DNA of 64,000 nt from Marinobacter orientalis (GCF_004792665.1 NZ_SRZX01000005.1:124001-188000), one strand, 5' to 3'. Numbered from the stretch's first letter, positions 34,110 through 44,457 are shown. Notes: generated by a model not told the origin, from the sequence alone. Translations and numbers: made by a program.

Positions 34110-34937
34110 ATGTGTCCGGAAAGGGTAGTAATTCTCAAAGCCGCTTTTACGCAATCGCCCATCCGCTCGGTTGGGCCCAATGCCGTGGAACTTAATGTTC
34201 CAGAGCTGGCAGATAGCAAGGTCAGGCGTCTTCTTGATGCCGCGACGTCGCTCTGCACCGAGTTCGCTGAGCAATTTTTTCCTGACGAAAAAGCGAGTTT
34301 CTTGCATGGTGATTTCGTGACGAACTTAGACTCCGGTATGGAGCACACAAGTGAAGTGTATCTCGATCAAGGGTGTAGTAAGGCTCTGGTGAGCGCTACG
34401 ACTGCTGCCGCCGCTTTGTTTCTAAAATCGGTCATCCACGGGGCAACCGACTTATTTAATTTAGATCGGGAGCTTGGTTTGACCGGATTGAAAAAAAAGC
34501 AGGTTGATCAATTTTCTAAAGGCTACATCGCAACCAACAGTGGCCAATCCCTCAAAAATCCGTTTGTTATTCACCTGCCGAATGGCGAGGACGCTACCGA
34601 AATTGCGGTGCAAGGACACATTGAAAAGGCAGCAGAAATTGAGACGAAAACGCGAGAATACTTGGGGCTTGCAGAGCTGGATGGGGCGTCGCACCATCAG
34701 AAAACAATCACGCTCCGGCTCATTGAGGGTGACATTGACACCAACAAAATCCTAAAAATTCGGGCAAACAGTGTTGGAGAGTTGAAAACGGCATTCTGCA
34801 TTGCGCAGACTGATCACCGACAAGCTTACGTGCGACTTCACCAGGTGCAAGATGGCCAACAGAAGCTCCACTGGCACTTGGATGAGATTGGCTACGCGAC
34901 TGAGCACAAGCACCCAGAATTATCTTTGGTACAGTGA
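34110..34937 (+). CDS. Hypothetical protein between phosphoesterase and giant recombinase
   Basis: This 275-aa soluble protein starts after AAAGAGGT at good spacing. Two parts are visible: an N-terminal helical half with an alanine-rich stretch (ALVSATTAAAALFLKSVIHGATDLFNL) and a C-terminal beta-rich half (KTITLRLIEGDIDTNKILKIRANSVG). No known family comes to mind. It converges on the 1813-aa recombinase gene with only 17 bp between stops. It may belong to the same element, perhaps in directionality or regulation, but the sequence itself does not show this. Confidence 0.65.
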   Translation: MCPERVVILKAAFTQSPIRSVGPNAVELNVPELADSKVRRLLDAATSLCTEFAEQFFPDEKASFLHGDFVTNLDSGMEHTSEVYLDQGCSKALVSATTAAAALFLKSVIHGATDLFNLDRELGLTGLKKKQVDQFSKGYIATNSGQSLKNPFVIHLPNGEDATEIAVQGHIEKAAEIETKTREYLGLAELDGASHHQKTITLRLIEGDIDTNKILKIRANSVGELKTAFCIAQTDHRQAYVRLHQVQDGQQKLHWHLDEIGYATEHKHPELSLVQ

Positions 34938-34954
34938 CCGCACAACTAAGAATA

Positions 34955-37900
34955 TCAGCCCAGGGCTCGCTTTTTGTCTTTCTTGATGAGGCGGCAATAG
35001 ACCCCGAAAATCAGAAGGGCGACCGCGAGTTCATGCCCGTTACGCAGCACGCCCGTTGAGGATTGCTGAAGGATGATTTCACCAAACCCATAGCGTGAGC
35101 GACGTCTGGTAATGATTGGGAATCCGTGCAAAAAATGCTTTTCGACTGTCCAAGGCTTCGTCTTTCGGCTCCTTTGATTTTCCTTTTCAGCAACCGCGAT
35201 ATACTTCTCAGACTGAACCGCAAATCCTGCGTTTATCATTAAACGAATCATGTCAGGGTCATCGAATCGCGCTACAACGGTCAATTGACTGTCCGGTATC
35301 GCGTAACGGATTACAAACTGCCTGATAAAACGTGCATGTGACTTTTCATCCAGGACAACGTGCCTCCTACGACTGATCAAAATCGGAAGTTCTGGGAGCT
35401 TAACTGTCTTAATGGATTCGACATCGCTATGCCGGATTTGTCTTGCATGCTTTAGCACTCTCTGCCACGCCGACGGGGTTATGAAGCTCAGTAATGCATT
35501 TGCCACCTCGCTGCCCTCGACCCACTGCTCTTTTCCGCCCGGTAACGACAATTTGAACGTCTGTCTTTTGTTCGCTTCTGCCAATACCTTTTCCATCCGT
35601 TTCACGACAGACGGGTGCAACTCAACCAGGGCGCCGGCTCGTTCAAAAGTGTGCCCCAGTGAGGCCAGCCTGGCGGCCTGGAACATTCTCTCCAATGTCA
35701 GCTCAGGATAATCCATCTCTGCCGGTAACGGTGGCGCCGCCGGCTGAGGTGCGTTAGGCCATTGATCAATATTCGAGGCGTTTTTCAAGCGACGTATCCG
35801 GTCGCTCGCAACAGGCGTTAGGAAATCAGCCCATTCCGTCAATAGGTGAAAATAATTGAGTAGGCCGGTTCGCGGTGAACGATGGCCCATCAAACGTGCC
35901 AGGGCCATGGCCACGCGTCGAGAACATGCGGTATTCGAGCCAAGCACACACTGTCGGACAGCAGGTCCGTCCAAATCCTCAGTTAACGCCTGTGCGGTCG
36001 GGGATTCCAGATTGAGCAGAACCGCCGCAATCCGGTTAAAAAACGTGTGGCGTAGGTGATGCAATACCAGATCCTGATTTTGAGTCATCGCCCGAATGGC
36101 AACGATCAAACCGGCGGATAGGTTTGCCGACTGCTCAGCAAGTCCCGGTTGCTTTTTATCCTGGAGCTCACAGAGAATCGGCCGGTTCGTCTGGTTGCCG
36201 CAAATACTCTCGTAACGGCCAAGCAACTGTTCTATCAACTGACGCTCAGACTCATCCAGTTTAGACAAGAGGGGGACAACGCGCCTGCTGGACGCACTTT
36301 TAAGCTTACGGTACTGATTATTTTGAACCAGAACCCAAAGCATCCCGGATTGCTCCTGCCAATCCCTGCGCTGCAGTGCGAGCGCCTCCCAAGCTCTGAG
36401 CCCAAAGCGATACGAGCACAGCAGCATGAAGCCCATCATGAGTTTTTGATCCCGGCTCAATCCCTGATCCTGGGCAATACACGACTGGGTGGTTCGATAA
36501 TCATCAAGACTGATCAGGCCCGGGCTAACGGTACGTTCTTGAGTATCAATATCCAGTTCTGACCAGTCGGGACCGATCACCCCAAACTGCTGAGCCCATC
36601 GGAAAAAATGAATGAGCCGTTCTCCAAAATAGCGATTGCTCTTCGATGACTGACGCTTGTAGTCCAGCATACCAGCGCAGAGCTCGGTGAGGTCGTCCTC
36701 ATCTAAGGCAACTAAATCCACCGAATACGCCAACCCCGCAAAGGGCCCTGATACTGCGGACCAGTAGTCTCTTAATGAGGACTCGGCATAGGGTTTTAAT
36801 GCCTGGCCTTTTTTTCCTTTGCCAGCGTGAATAAGGTCAACCATCCAATAGCCAAGTAGCAGCATGGCAGATGAGAGTGTGTTTCGATTTTCGTGACACA
36901 ACTTTTCGATTATCCGCGCTGTTTGCTCAGCTTTACGACTGGTCTGCTCATATTGTTTCAAAGCACCATAAACGGCGTCTTTGAAGATGACCGCTTGCTG
37001 TTGCAGTCGGAGTTTATCGAGTTCGAGCCGTATGCCCGGTTTGATCCTGATTTTGGTCTGTTCGTCAGTTAGATTCTGGTTGTCATCAGGTCTCTTAACA
37101 AATGTCTGCTCAGTCAGCCGAAGCGTGTCGCTCCACGAAGCACTGGTGGGCGGCACCCGTCCACTCAGAGCTCCCGCCACCATGCCTGGGAGGTGCACCA
37201 GATTGCATTGGTCAACGATGTCGCTTATCCAGTGGATAATCTCAGAGACACGAGAAATTGTAGTTCCGTGATGCTCTCGATGAAGCTCAGCCAGGGCAGC
37301 CATTTCTTGAATACTTTCCACCGATGGCTCAGCTACTTTACTCGTAAGCTCTAATCCGTAGGCTAATAACGATGCCGTTTTGTAACTGATTTCATGACGC
37401 TGAACCGGTGCTCGAAAATTTGAGGGCGTGAGAGTTTCACTGTATTCAAGATAAATCTGCCTGCCGTGTTGAACGATCCGGCAGTGTTGGCCTTGTGAAA
37501 CATCCTGAAGCAGACGTTTGTAACTGATGCGTTTCTCGACGGCAAGCAGCAAGCAGCCTACAACCAAAGCTTTGCTTTTGGTCAAACCCGACTTCTGAAC
37601 AGCGCTGCGGGCCTCATCGGCCCACTTCTGAATGACCGGAAAAAGAGCGAGCGACTGAGCGACCTTGCCAGATAATTGAGATTGTTCTTGTCTGAGCGCG
37701 ATAATGCGCTTTCGAAATTTCTGGTTTGCATCCAGCGATGATCGTTCGACGACTTTTGCCAGGATTCGATAACGTATGGATGCCTGTGGATGAGGCATTT
37801 TATCTGGCCGTAACAACATCTGGTTGATCAGCTGTTTCAGCTCGTCAGGTTGCAGCTCATCGATGCTTCTTTCATCCAGGAAGAGGTCAATATCTTCTTG

Positions 37901-40396
37901 GGCCTCTCGAATAGCTTTGCGTAATCTGGCTTTTCTCAGGCGTGCTCGTTGCTTTAGGCCAAACACGCTTGGTTCTCGATAGCCGCCACCGGCCGGCACA
38001 GACAGAAGCGGGGGTGGTCGCGTATTGCTGTCCGACGGTATTTCAAATTCCAAGCGCTCGAAGACGGCATTTAAGCTGTCCATACTCTCAGCCGCATCCG
38101 CGCTCCAGCATCTGGGAGAGAAATCACCGTATGTTCCAACCCCTCGCTCAGAATGCCCCATCCATGCTTCGATTAATTCGGCATCAATGCCGCGATTCGA
38201 AAGTTGCTGCGCATACCGATGCCGAAAAAGATTGCTCGGCAGTGTCCATTCAAACAGTGACCCGTCCAGTTGCTCTGCTTCCGCCATGGAGTGCCACTTG
38301 AGTTGCCGGTCAAGCAAAAAGAAAAAAGGCATTGAGGCAGCGTTACCATTGGCCATTGTCTCAAGGCTGCTGGCCAGTTCCGGTCGATGCTCCAGAACGC
38401 TGCGAGAAAATGCCAAGAGATGATTTCGATATACTCGAACCAATGCTCTCGCTTTTTCTGGAAGGGGAATCAGCCGACCCACATGTAATTCGTCGTCTGT
38501 TTTATCAATTACGTAAACGCAACCCGCATCCAGATTGAAAAAGGCAGGTGACTCGAATGGGTCTCTCAACGGTCGGGCCCCCGTAGCCGCGTAGAGAGCC
38601 ATCACCACATATTGAGCCAGGGCATTGTGATACGAAGAGAAGCTCTTCTCTCGGGCAAGATTGAGCTTTCTGATTGCGCTTTGTACCTCCTCCATCAGTA
38701 CTGATTCAAAAGGAACCAGCCGGCTACCGATTAGATTCAAGTCCGAAGCTTTATTGTCACGATTCTGAACGGACAGCCCCAGACCTTTCTCAATCGCCTT
38801 CACATCCCACGAGCCGTAGCTGCAGGCCCCTGGTAATGCCGAGGAGGGATGAGATGCTAATAGTCGAGCAAAACGACTGTCCGCAGTGTCGTCAAAGACA
38901 CATTGAGGCGCTCGGTTGGCAAGCATTCCGCTTTTAGTCCGCGCCATAAGACTTTCGGAGCAGCGGTTAAACCATTGTTCACTGGAAACTTTATGGTAGC
39001 TTGCCCATAGCTGCCCGAGTGTTGAGGCACCGATTTCCGAACCCTCTGTTGCTTGCAGCAACACAGAGCGAATAAATCCCGGAACCTCCAATTCCAAAAC
39101 CTCGTCGACCGGATGAACCAAATTTCGCGTTATTTCATCAGGCTTCCAACCGCTGTGTTTTCGAGGAGCAGCCCGCCTCAAAAGGTTAAAATCTTTGGCA
39201 AAGCTCCACTCATCACTAGAGATGTCCCCGATAGATATCCGTTCCACAAATGCCAAAGTGCGTGACAGCTTGAGAGCTAGCCAAACAAAGGCACCACCCA
39301 GTCGTTCAGATAGTTCAGGGACAATAAATTTCCTGGCAACCCATTGATCAACAGCCTGGATCTCAGGAGGCGCTAGCCGATTCCAAGACCACGGGAGATA
39401 GTGAGCGAGTTCTACACTTTGAATCAGAACACTTCTTGAGCTTATTGCCTGCTCAGCTGGAGTATCAGTTGGGTCCACCTCGACTAGCAAACTATCGTTA
39501 CCGCTCTCATCGCCGTCTGAAGGGGCAGGCAGAACCTCAAACCGGGATCCATCGAATTCAAATGTCGCTTTTGACTCTATAGGTGCGTATTGCCACCCAA
39601 GATGTCGAATGTTTGTTACGCTGCCGAGCCTTATTTCCAGCGCTCGGTTATGACCTTCGGCAATAGATTGGAGGTTATTAAGAAATTGGCGACCACTGCG
39701 GGCTTTGGTTTTCGGTCGAACGCGTTTAGTCGCATTTTTGATGGCATTTGTGAACTGAAGATAGTTTCCTGACCGGTTTTGAAGTTGGGTTTTCACGCTG
39801 TGCAAAATGCGATCAATCAGATCCCACTTTTCATCTCGTTCATCCAACATCAAAAAGGATGCCGCGCCGGCAATATGGGCATCAGCAGTATTTTGGTAAC
39901 GCACAACCCGATCAGCAGACTGAAGAACGAGCCAAAGCCTGATTGCTCGTCTTAAGCTAAAAACTTCTTCATCATCGCAGGGCGATAGCGGGTGGATCAG
40001 CAAATTCAGTAGAAAGGTGTTGTTGATTTTCGGTTGGTATCGCCGGGTAGTGCTTTTTGCGGAGCCCTGATGACTTAGAGGGTGCTGTTTCAGAGGGTGG
40101 TCAGCCTGGAACGCATTGGCAAGCCTTGAAAGCTCGCCAGCAAAAACACAGTCAGACCAATGCTCTAAAATCGAAGTCGATTCAGGGAAAGAGGCCTCTT
40201 CGATGAGGTTGGGAATCCCGACGATTTTCGGAGTGAGATTGAGGATGTAATAACTGAGTTCAAGAGGGTATTCTAGCCCTTGATCAACTGCCCGTCGGCA
40301 AAGATGTTCGAAGCTCTTCCCGAGCCTTACGGTCATTTCGGCGACGAGTTCTTGGCGTTCGCTGTGCCCATCCTGAATCACTTTATTCGTTCCCAA
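34955..40396 (-). CDS. Giant protein with two tyrosine-recombinase catalytic domains
   Basis: This is an uninterrupted 1813-aa frame starting at a TTG behind TAGGGA. The first catalytic region has Arg in TGARPLRD (about 608), FRHRYAQQL (about 724) and WMGHSERGVGTYGD (nucleophile Tyr about 755); the His of the HxxR motif is replaced. The second is more canonical: YRFGLRAWEALAL (Arg about 1332), RKLKSASSRRVVPL (Lys about 1361), HHLRHTFF (about 1448) and LMGHRSPRTGLLNYFHLL (Tyr about 1514). A core-binding-like helical domain precedes each. Typical integrases are 300-450 aa with one domain. The gene ends an island 116 bp from a tRNA-derived attachment repeat, so it is probably that island's integrase. 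Whether the first domain is active is uncertain. Confidence 0.85.
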   Translation of the reverse strand: MGTNKVIQDGHSERQELVAEMTVRLGKSFEHLCRRAVDQGLEYPLELSYYILNLTPKIVGIPNLIEEASFPESTSILEHWSDCVFAGELSRLANAFQADHPLKQHPLSHQGSAKSTTRRYQPKINNTFLLNLLIHPLSPCDDEEVFSLRRAIRLWLVLQSADRVVRYQNTADAHIAGAASFLMLDERDEKWDLIDRILHSVKTQLQNRSGNYLQFTNAIKNATKRVRPKTKARSGRQFLNNLQSIAEGHNRALEIRLGSVTNIRHLGWQYAPIESKATFEFDGSRFEVLPAPSDGDESGNDSLLVEVDPTDTPAEQAISSRSVLIQSVELAHYLPWSWNRLAPPEIQAVDQWVARKFIVPELSERLGGAFVWLALKLSRTLAFVERISIGDISSDEWSFAKDFNLLRRAAPRKHSGWKPDEITRNLVHPVDEVLELEVPGFIRSVLLQATEGSEIGASTLGQLWASYHKVSSEQWFNRCSESLMARTKSGMLANRAPQCVFDDTADSRFARLLASHPSSALPGACSYGSWDVKAIEKGLGLSVQNRDNKASDLNLIGSRLVPFESVLMEEVQSAIRKLNLAREKSFSSYHNALAQYVVMALYAATGARPLRDPFESPAFFNLDAGCVYVIDKTDDELHVGRLIPLPEKARALVRVYRNHLLAFSRSVLEHRPELASSLETMANGNAASMPFFFLLDRQLKWHSMAEAEQLDGSLFEWTLPSNLFRHRYAQQLSNRGIDAELIEAWMGHSERGVGTYGDFSPRCWSADAAESMDSLNAVFERLEFEIPSDSNTRPPPLLSVPAGGGYREPSVFGLKQRARLRKARLRKAIREAQEDIDLFLDERSIDELQPDELKQLINQMLLRPDKMPHPQASIRYRILAKVVERSSLDANQKFRKRIIALRQEQSQLSGKVAQSLALFPVIQKWADEARSAVQKSGLTKSKALVVGCLLLAVEKRISYKRLLQDVSQGQHCRIVQHGRQIYLEYSETLTPSNFRAPVQRHEISYKTASLLAYGLELTSKVAEPSVESIQEMAALAELHREHHGTTISRVSEIIHWISDIVDQCNLVHLPGMVAGALSGRVPPTSASWSDTLRLTEQTFVKRPDDNQNLTDEQTKIRIKPGIRLELDKLRLQQQAVIFKDAVYGALKQYEQTSRKAEQTARIIEKLCHENRNTLSSAMLLLGYWMVDLIHAGKGKKGQALKPYAESSLRDYWSAVSGPFAGLAYSVDLVALDEDDLTELCAGMLDYKRQSSKSNRYFGERLIHFFRWAQQFGVIGPDWSELDIDTQERTVSPGLISLDDYRTTQSCIAQDQGLSRDQKLMMGFMLLCSYRFGLRAWEALALQRRDWQEQSGMLWVLVQNNQYRKLKSASSRRVVPLLSKLDESERQLIEQLLGRYESICGNQTNRPILCELQDKKQPGLAEQSANLSAGLIVAIRAMTQNQDLVLHHLRHTFFNRIAAVLLNLESPTAQALTEDLDGPAVRQCVLGSNTACSRRVAMALARLMGHRSPRTGLLNYFHLLTEWADFLTPVASDRIRRLKNASNIDQWPNAPQPAAPPLPAEMDYPELTLERMFQAARLASLGHTFERAGALVELHPSVVKRMEKVLAEANKRQTFKLSLPGGKEQWVEGSEVANALLSFITPSAWQRVLKHARQIRHSDVESIKTVKLPELPILISRRRHVVLDEKSHARFIRQFVIRYAIPDSQLTVVARFDDPDMIRLMINAGFAVQSEKYIAVAEKENQRSRKTKPWTVEKHFLHGFPIITRRRSRYGFGEIILQQSSTGVLRNGHELAVALLIFGVYCRLIKKDKKRALG

Positions 40397-40511
40397 TTGT
40401 CCCTACATCAAGTTGTAGAGTAGCTCAAAATCTCTCCTATATGGTGAAATTTATTAGTATGGTGGCAATTTAGGACAATTAGTCTTTACAAGGGTCATAA
40501 CTCTCATAACC

Positions 40512-40598
40512 TTCGAATCCTGCCCCCGCTACCATATTTAAGAAAGGCAGATCAGTTACTTACTGGTCTGCCTTTTTTGCGTTTGGGCCGGCAGAAAT
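40512..40598. repeat. Attachment repeat A: 3' tRNA end plus terminator
   Basis: The sequence begins TTCGAATCCTGCCCCCGCTA-CCA, a tRNA T-loop, 3' T-stem, acceptor strand and CCA. It continues with ATATTTAAGAAAG and a hairpin terminator. The same run recurs at 60619-60706 in direct orientation with few differences. This copy has lost the 5' part of the tRNA. It lies 116 bp from the giant recombinase gene, so it marks the right end of that island and the left end of the 20-kb element that follows. By T-stem and acceptor the tRNA resembles initiator tRNA-Met, but that is a guess. Confidence 0.85.
40546..40578 (+). terminator. Terminator inside attachment repeat A
   Basis: GGCAGATCAGT and ACTGGTCTGCC pair over 11 positions with one G-U wobble and are followed by six T residues. 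This is a good rho-independent terminator, presumably that of the original tRNA gene. The 630 bp from here to 41.2 kb hold no gene I can support. Confidence 0.75.
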
Positions 40599-41228
40599 TG
40601 TCTGTGACGTATATGTGACAAATATGTGCCAAGGCTTGTGACGGTTCGATCTGCGGCCAGGTGGAAAATGACCGTCAGTCAGTTTTTGTTCTTCCGGTGA
40701 GAGTAGTCGTCTACGCTGCAAGTCTGAGTGTGTTCTTGACGTTCTAGTCTAGCTCAACTGCCACATTATGGCGACATGCGTCGGGGTTCTGGCCACGCTT
40801 TCATTGGTGCGGACTTTTTACCGCGGCGAGATGAGCCAGTGAGGGGAATCTGAACCGAGGTAGGTTCACTCATAGGCTAGGAGTGGCAAGGGCACCAGTA
40901 TAAATCCAAGCTTTTAAACAAAAGCGAACATTAGTAAGCCTTTTTTAAAGATCCACGCATCCTTTGGAAAGCGGACCTTTTTGCCGCACCCAAACGGGCT
41001 ATTTAGGGGCTAGATAGGTGCTCCAACGCCCGCATAATCAGGGTCCGATTAGGGTGGCCGGTGGAGGCCACTCGGGCCTCCTTTTATAAGTGTCAGCAGT
41101 AACGGGGTAGAACCCGGCTGACAAAACCTATACGCAGATACCCATAAGCCAGAGCGATTTGATGCGCCAGTGCGCTTACATCTGTCTTGGGCCTGACTTT
41201 TTTCGGAGTCACGCGCCCATCGTTTGCA

Positions 41229-41909
41229 TTAGTCACGTGCTCTACTGGTCGCAAACACGCTTCGCCCGAGCCAGCGCCAGAGTTCCCGACAATCCCGTTC
41301 GCTGCCACGGACTATAAGACGACGCGCTTCCTGTTCCCTGTCCGGATCGCTGTCACCGGTCCAGATCTCGGTCAGGCTGAGGACACTGGCCTCCACGACG
41401 AGAGTTAATTCGTGCCCCGGGTCTTCTCGGCAAAGATCAATCTCCCCGTTGCTCACAACCAGCCACCAATGCCGCTCACGCTGCCTCGCATCGTTCAGGA
41501 AAAAGTGGATGACTACGCGGCGCTCAGGGGGAAATTTGTCACACTGTGCGAAACGGCGGATATCCCACATCAGGAAACCGGCATCAAGCTGATTCGCCTG
41601 CAACCGGCTACCAATCCACTTGGCCCCCCAGTGACCAATAGCCAGGATAATTGGACGCAGTTCTTCGCCCGCTGGCGTAAGCTGGTATTCGGGGTTGCTG
41701 TCGCCCTGGATCCGCCGAAGTACGCCCATTTCCTCAAGCTTTTTCAGGCGTTGTGCCAGAAGTGTGCCCGACATTCTTGGCAGACCCCGACGAATTTCAT
41801 TGAAGTGGGTGCTGCCACAAAGTAGTTCCCTTACCACCAACGGAGTCCATCGCTCGCCCAATATCTCCGAGCCCCGTGCCACGGTGCAGAACTGTCCATA
41901 GTTGGTCAT
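41229..41909 (-). CDS. HxlR-family transcriptional regulator
   Basis: This 226-aa protein has a winged helix of the HxlR class (RGSEILGERWTPLVVRELLCGSTHFNEIRRGLPRMSGTLLAQRLKKLEEMGVL split over residues 12-65). A C-terminal 110-residue domain resembles the SCP2-like extension found in some HxlR proteins, which could bind a lipid-like ligand. AAGGAG precedes the ATG. It diverges from the methyltransferase-nitrilase-GFA operon and is the likely regulator of that operon. Confidence 0.85.
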   Translation of the reverse strand: MTNYGQFCTVARGSEILGERWTPLVVRELLCGSTHFNEIRRGLPRMSGTLLAQRLKKLEEMGVLRRIQGDSNPEYQLTPAGEELRPIILAIGHWGAKWIGSRLQANQLDAGFLMWDIRRFAQCDKFPPERRVVIHFFLNDARQRERHWWLVVSNGEIDLCREDPGHELTLVVEASVLSLTEIWTGDSDPDREQEARRLIVRGSERDCRELWRWLGRSVFATSRARD

Positions 41910-42073
41910 GAGTTTTGACTCCTTTGTAGGAATTCTGGCCCCAAGTTTTCATCTTATTCCTTTCAGACACCTGACGCTCCATTTTCTGGACTATCGCGCC
42001 CGCATAGAAGAGGGAGATAGTGATCTCAGGCTCAGCAACCCGCAGGGCCATTGCCTGGAAAAGGAACGACACC

Positions 42074-42955
42074 ATGAGCACGCAAATGGTTTTTAATCCG
42101 CAAACATTCAAGGACACCACCAGGGCACAGTGGGATCAGGCGGCTCAGGCCTGGGACAGCTGGGGGCCCTTCCTTGGCGACTGGCTTGGCCCGGTGACCG
42201 AGCGCATGCTGGATCTTGCCGGCGTAACGAAAGGAAGCCGGGTGTTGGACGTCGCCGCCGGCGCAGGCCAGCAAACTCTACTGGCGGCCACAAGGGTCGG
42301 ACCTGATGGGCATGTACTGGCGACCGACATTTCACCGGCCATTCTTGGCTACGCCCAATCTGCCTGCCAGAACGCGGGTCTGACCAACGTCAGCACAAGG
42401 GAGATCGACGGAGAAATGCTGACGGATCTGCCTGCCGGTGACTTTGATTCTGTCATCTCGCGGGTAGGGCTCATTTATTTCCCCGATCAGCAAAAGGCAC
42501 TCGCCGGCATGAAACATGCGCTCAAACCGGGAGGTCGTATCGGTGTGGCGGTCTACTCAAGTGCTGCTGCAAACGAGTTCTTTTCCATTCCGGTGGGGAT
42601 CATCCGGCGTCGCGCTGGCCTGGCACCACCCCTTCTCGGCCAACCCGGGCCTTTCTCACTGGGGGCCGACGGTGTTTTGGCAGAGACCCTGACACGTGCC
42701 GGTTTCACAGACGTTCGTGTGGAAAAGATCACCGCACCCCTTAACCTGCCATCAGCTGCAGAGTGCGTAAGGTTTGAACGGGAATCCTTCGGTGCTCTCC
42801 ACCAGATGATGACAGCGCTCTCCGTAACCGAGCGCAACGATACCTGGCTAGAAATTGAGAAGGCACTGAGTCAATTTGAGAGCCGTGATGGTTTCGTCGG
42901 CCCCTGCGAAATGCTCGTAGGAGGGGGGACCAACATTGCCCCAGCCAAGCACTGA
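42074..42955 (+). CDS. SAM-dependent methyltransferase (UbiE-like class I)
   Basis: This 293-aa protein has motif I VLDVAAGAGQQTL near residue 60, an acidic LATDIS at the second strand, and DFDSVISRVGLIYFPDQQKALAGMKHALKPGGRIGV, all in the layout of class I methyltransferases of the UbiE/COQ5 group. The ATG at 42074 is preferred because AAGGAA lies 8 bp upstream; a longer frame starts earlier without such support. It is first in an operon with a nitrilase and a GFA-domain protein, facing an HxlR regulator. The acceptor is probably a small molecule handled by the same operon. Confidence 0.87.
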   Translation: MSTQMVFNPQTFKDTTRAQWDQAAQAWDSWGPFLGDWLGPVTERMLDLAGVTKGSRVLDVAAGAGQQTLLAATRVGPDGHVLATDISPAILGYAQSACQNAGLTNVSTREIDGEMLTDLPAGDFDSVISRVGLIYFPDQQKALAGMKHALKPGGRIGVAVYSSAAANEFFSIPVGIIRRRAGLAPPLLGQPGPFSLGADGVLAETLTRAGFTDVRVEKITAPLNLPSAAECVRFERESFGALHQMMTALSVTERNDTWLEIEKALSQFESRDGFVGPCEMLVGGGTNIAPAKH

Positions 42956-43032
42956 AAAGACTGATGTGATGTGCATTCCGGCAGCCCAGCATGCGCTTCA
43001 CCCACGCGAATACCGCTGAAGAGGCAAGGATC

Positions 43033-43971
43033 ATGACAAAGATAGCGATAGTTCAGGAACCCCCGGTTTTTCTGAACCGGGAAAAGACCATACACAGGGC
43101 CGTGCAACTGGTTAAGGACGCGGCCACCCAGGGTGCCGAGCTGGTGGTGTTCTCGGAAGCTTTCATTCCTGGTTATCCCGCCTGGATATGGCGTCTGAAA
43201 CCGGGCGGAGACTGGGGGTTATCGGAGCAGTTGCATGGCCGTCTGCTGAACAACGCCGTGCAAATCGGATCTGATCAGTTGTGCCCCCTACTGGACGTTG
43301 CGAAGGAGATGCAGGTGACAGTTGTCTGCGGCATCGAAGAACGCGACGAAGATACCAGCCGGTCCACGCTCTACAACTCGGTGCTGACTATCAGTCCGGA
43401 AGGCACCGTGCAGAATTGCCACCGCAAACTCATGCCCACGAACCCGGAACGCATGGTCTGGGGCTTCGGCGATGCCAGCGGCCTGAAAGTCGTCGATACA
43501 CCCGTTGGCCGGGTGGGTTCTCTAGTGTGCTGGGAGAGCTATATGCCGCTGGCGCGCTATGCGCTGTTCGCCCAGGGCATCGACATCTACATCGCGCCGA
43601 CCTATGACAGCGGTGACCGCTGGCTTCGCACCCTGCAGCACATCGCCCGGGAAGGCGGGTGCTGGGTTCTGGGTGCGGGCAACGTGTTGCGTACACGTGA
43701 CCTGCCCGCGGACTTTCCAGAAGTCGATCGGTTATATCCGGACAAAGAGGAGTGGATCAACTCCGGTGACTCGGTGGTCATATCTCCGGCCGGGGAGATA
43801 GTGTCAGGTCCAATGCGGCAGGAAACCGGGCTGCTACTGGCTGAGATCGATGTGAGTGAAGTGGCCGCGGCAAGGCGCAGTCTTGATATCGCCGGCCACT
43901 ATGCTCGACCGGACATTTTTTCACTGCAGGTGAATACCCGGCAACAAAGGCCGGTCAGCTTCAACGAATAG
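43033..43971 (+). CDS. Nitrilase (aliphatic/aryl nitrilase branch)
   Basis: This 312-aa C-N hydrolase has the catalytic triad in place: Glu in VVFSEAFIPGYP (about residue 42), Lys in CHRKLMPTNPERMVWG (about 129) and Cys in VGSLVCWESYMPLAR (about 163). The WGxGD pattern after the lysine and CWExxMPL place it with true nitrilases, which convert nitriles to carboxylic acids and ammonia, rather than with amidases. The ATG at 43033 follows AAGGA. The second gene of the operon, it probably detoxifies or assimilates an organic nitrile. Confidence 0.9.
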   Translation: MTKIAIVQEPPVFLNREKTIHRAVQLVKDAATQGAELVVFSEAFIPGYPAWIWRLKPGGDWGLSEQLHGRLLNNAVQIGSDQLCPLLDVAKEMQVTVVCGIEERDEDTSRSTLYNSVLTISPEGTVQNCHRKLMPTNPERMVWGFGDASGLKVVDTPVGRVGSLVCWESYMPLARYALFAQGIDIYIAPTYDSGDRWLRTLQHIAREGGCWVLGAGNVLRTRDLPADFPEVDRLYPDKEEWINSGDSVVISPAGEIVSGPMRQETGLLLAEIDVSEVAAARRSLDIAGHYARPDIFSLQVNTRQQRPVSFNE

Positions 43972-44016
43972 GATCGACGAATACCCTAAAACAAACCAGT
44001 AAGCTGGAGGTGTGTC

Positions 44017-44457
44017 ATGAACGAAGAAAAATCCTGGGATGGATGCTGCTTTTGCGGCGCCGTCCAGTTAACCGTAAAGGGTAACCCGGAAGCCATGGGC
44101 TACTGTCATTGCGACTCCTGCCGACACTGGTCGGCGAGCCCGGTGAACGCATTTTCCCTGTGGAAGCCTGAAGCTATTACCATTCAACAGGGTGAGGCCA
44201 ACATTGGCACTTACAACAAGACGCCTGAAAGCTGCCGAAAATGGTGCAAAATTTGCGGTGGCCACTTGATGACCGAACACCCGTCGATAGGTTTAACGGA
44301 TGTCTATGCCGCTGTCATCCCCGGGTTCTCATACCAGGCCGGGGTACATGTGCATTATCAGGAATCCGTACTGCCTGTGCATGACGGGCTCCCCAAACTG
44401 AAGGACATTCCCGCGGAAATGGGCGGTACGGGCATCTACATGGCGGAGTACTCTTAG
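44017..44457 (+). CDS. GFA/CENP-V domain protein
   Basis: This 146-aa protein has the zinc-binding cysteines of the GFA fold: CCFCGAVQL near residue 10, CHCDSCRHW at about 35, and CKICGGHL at about 74. The family was named after a glutathione-formaldehyde enzyme, but most members are of unknown function and bind small thiol adducts. A GGAGG ribosome-binding site precedes the ATG. It is last in the methyltransferase-nitrilase operon and probably handles a product or toxic by-product of the same pathway. Confidence 0.87.
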   Translation: MNEEKSWDGCCFCGAVQLTVKGNPEAMGYCHCDSCRHWSASPVNAFSLWKPEAITIQQGEANIGTYNKTPESCRKWCKICGGHLMTEHPSIGLTDVYAAVIPGFSYQAGVHVHYQESVLPVHDGLPKLKDIPAEMGGTGIYMAEYS

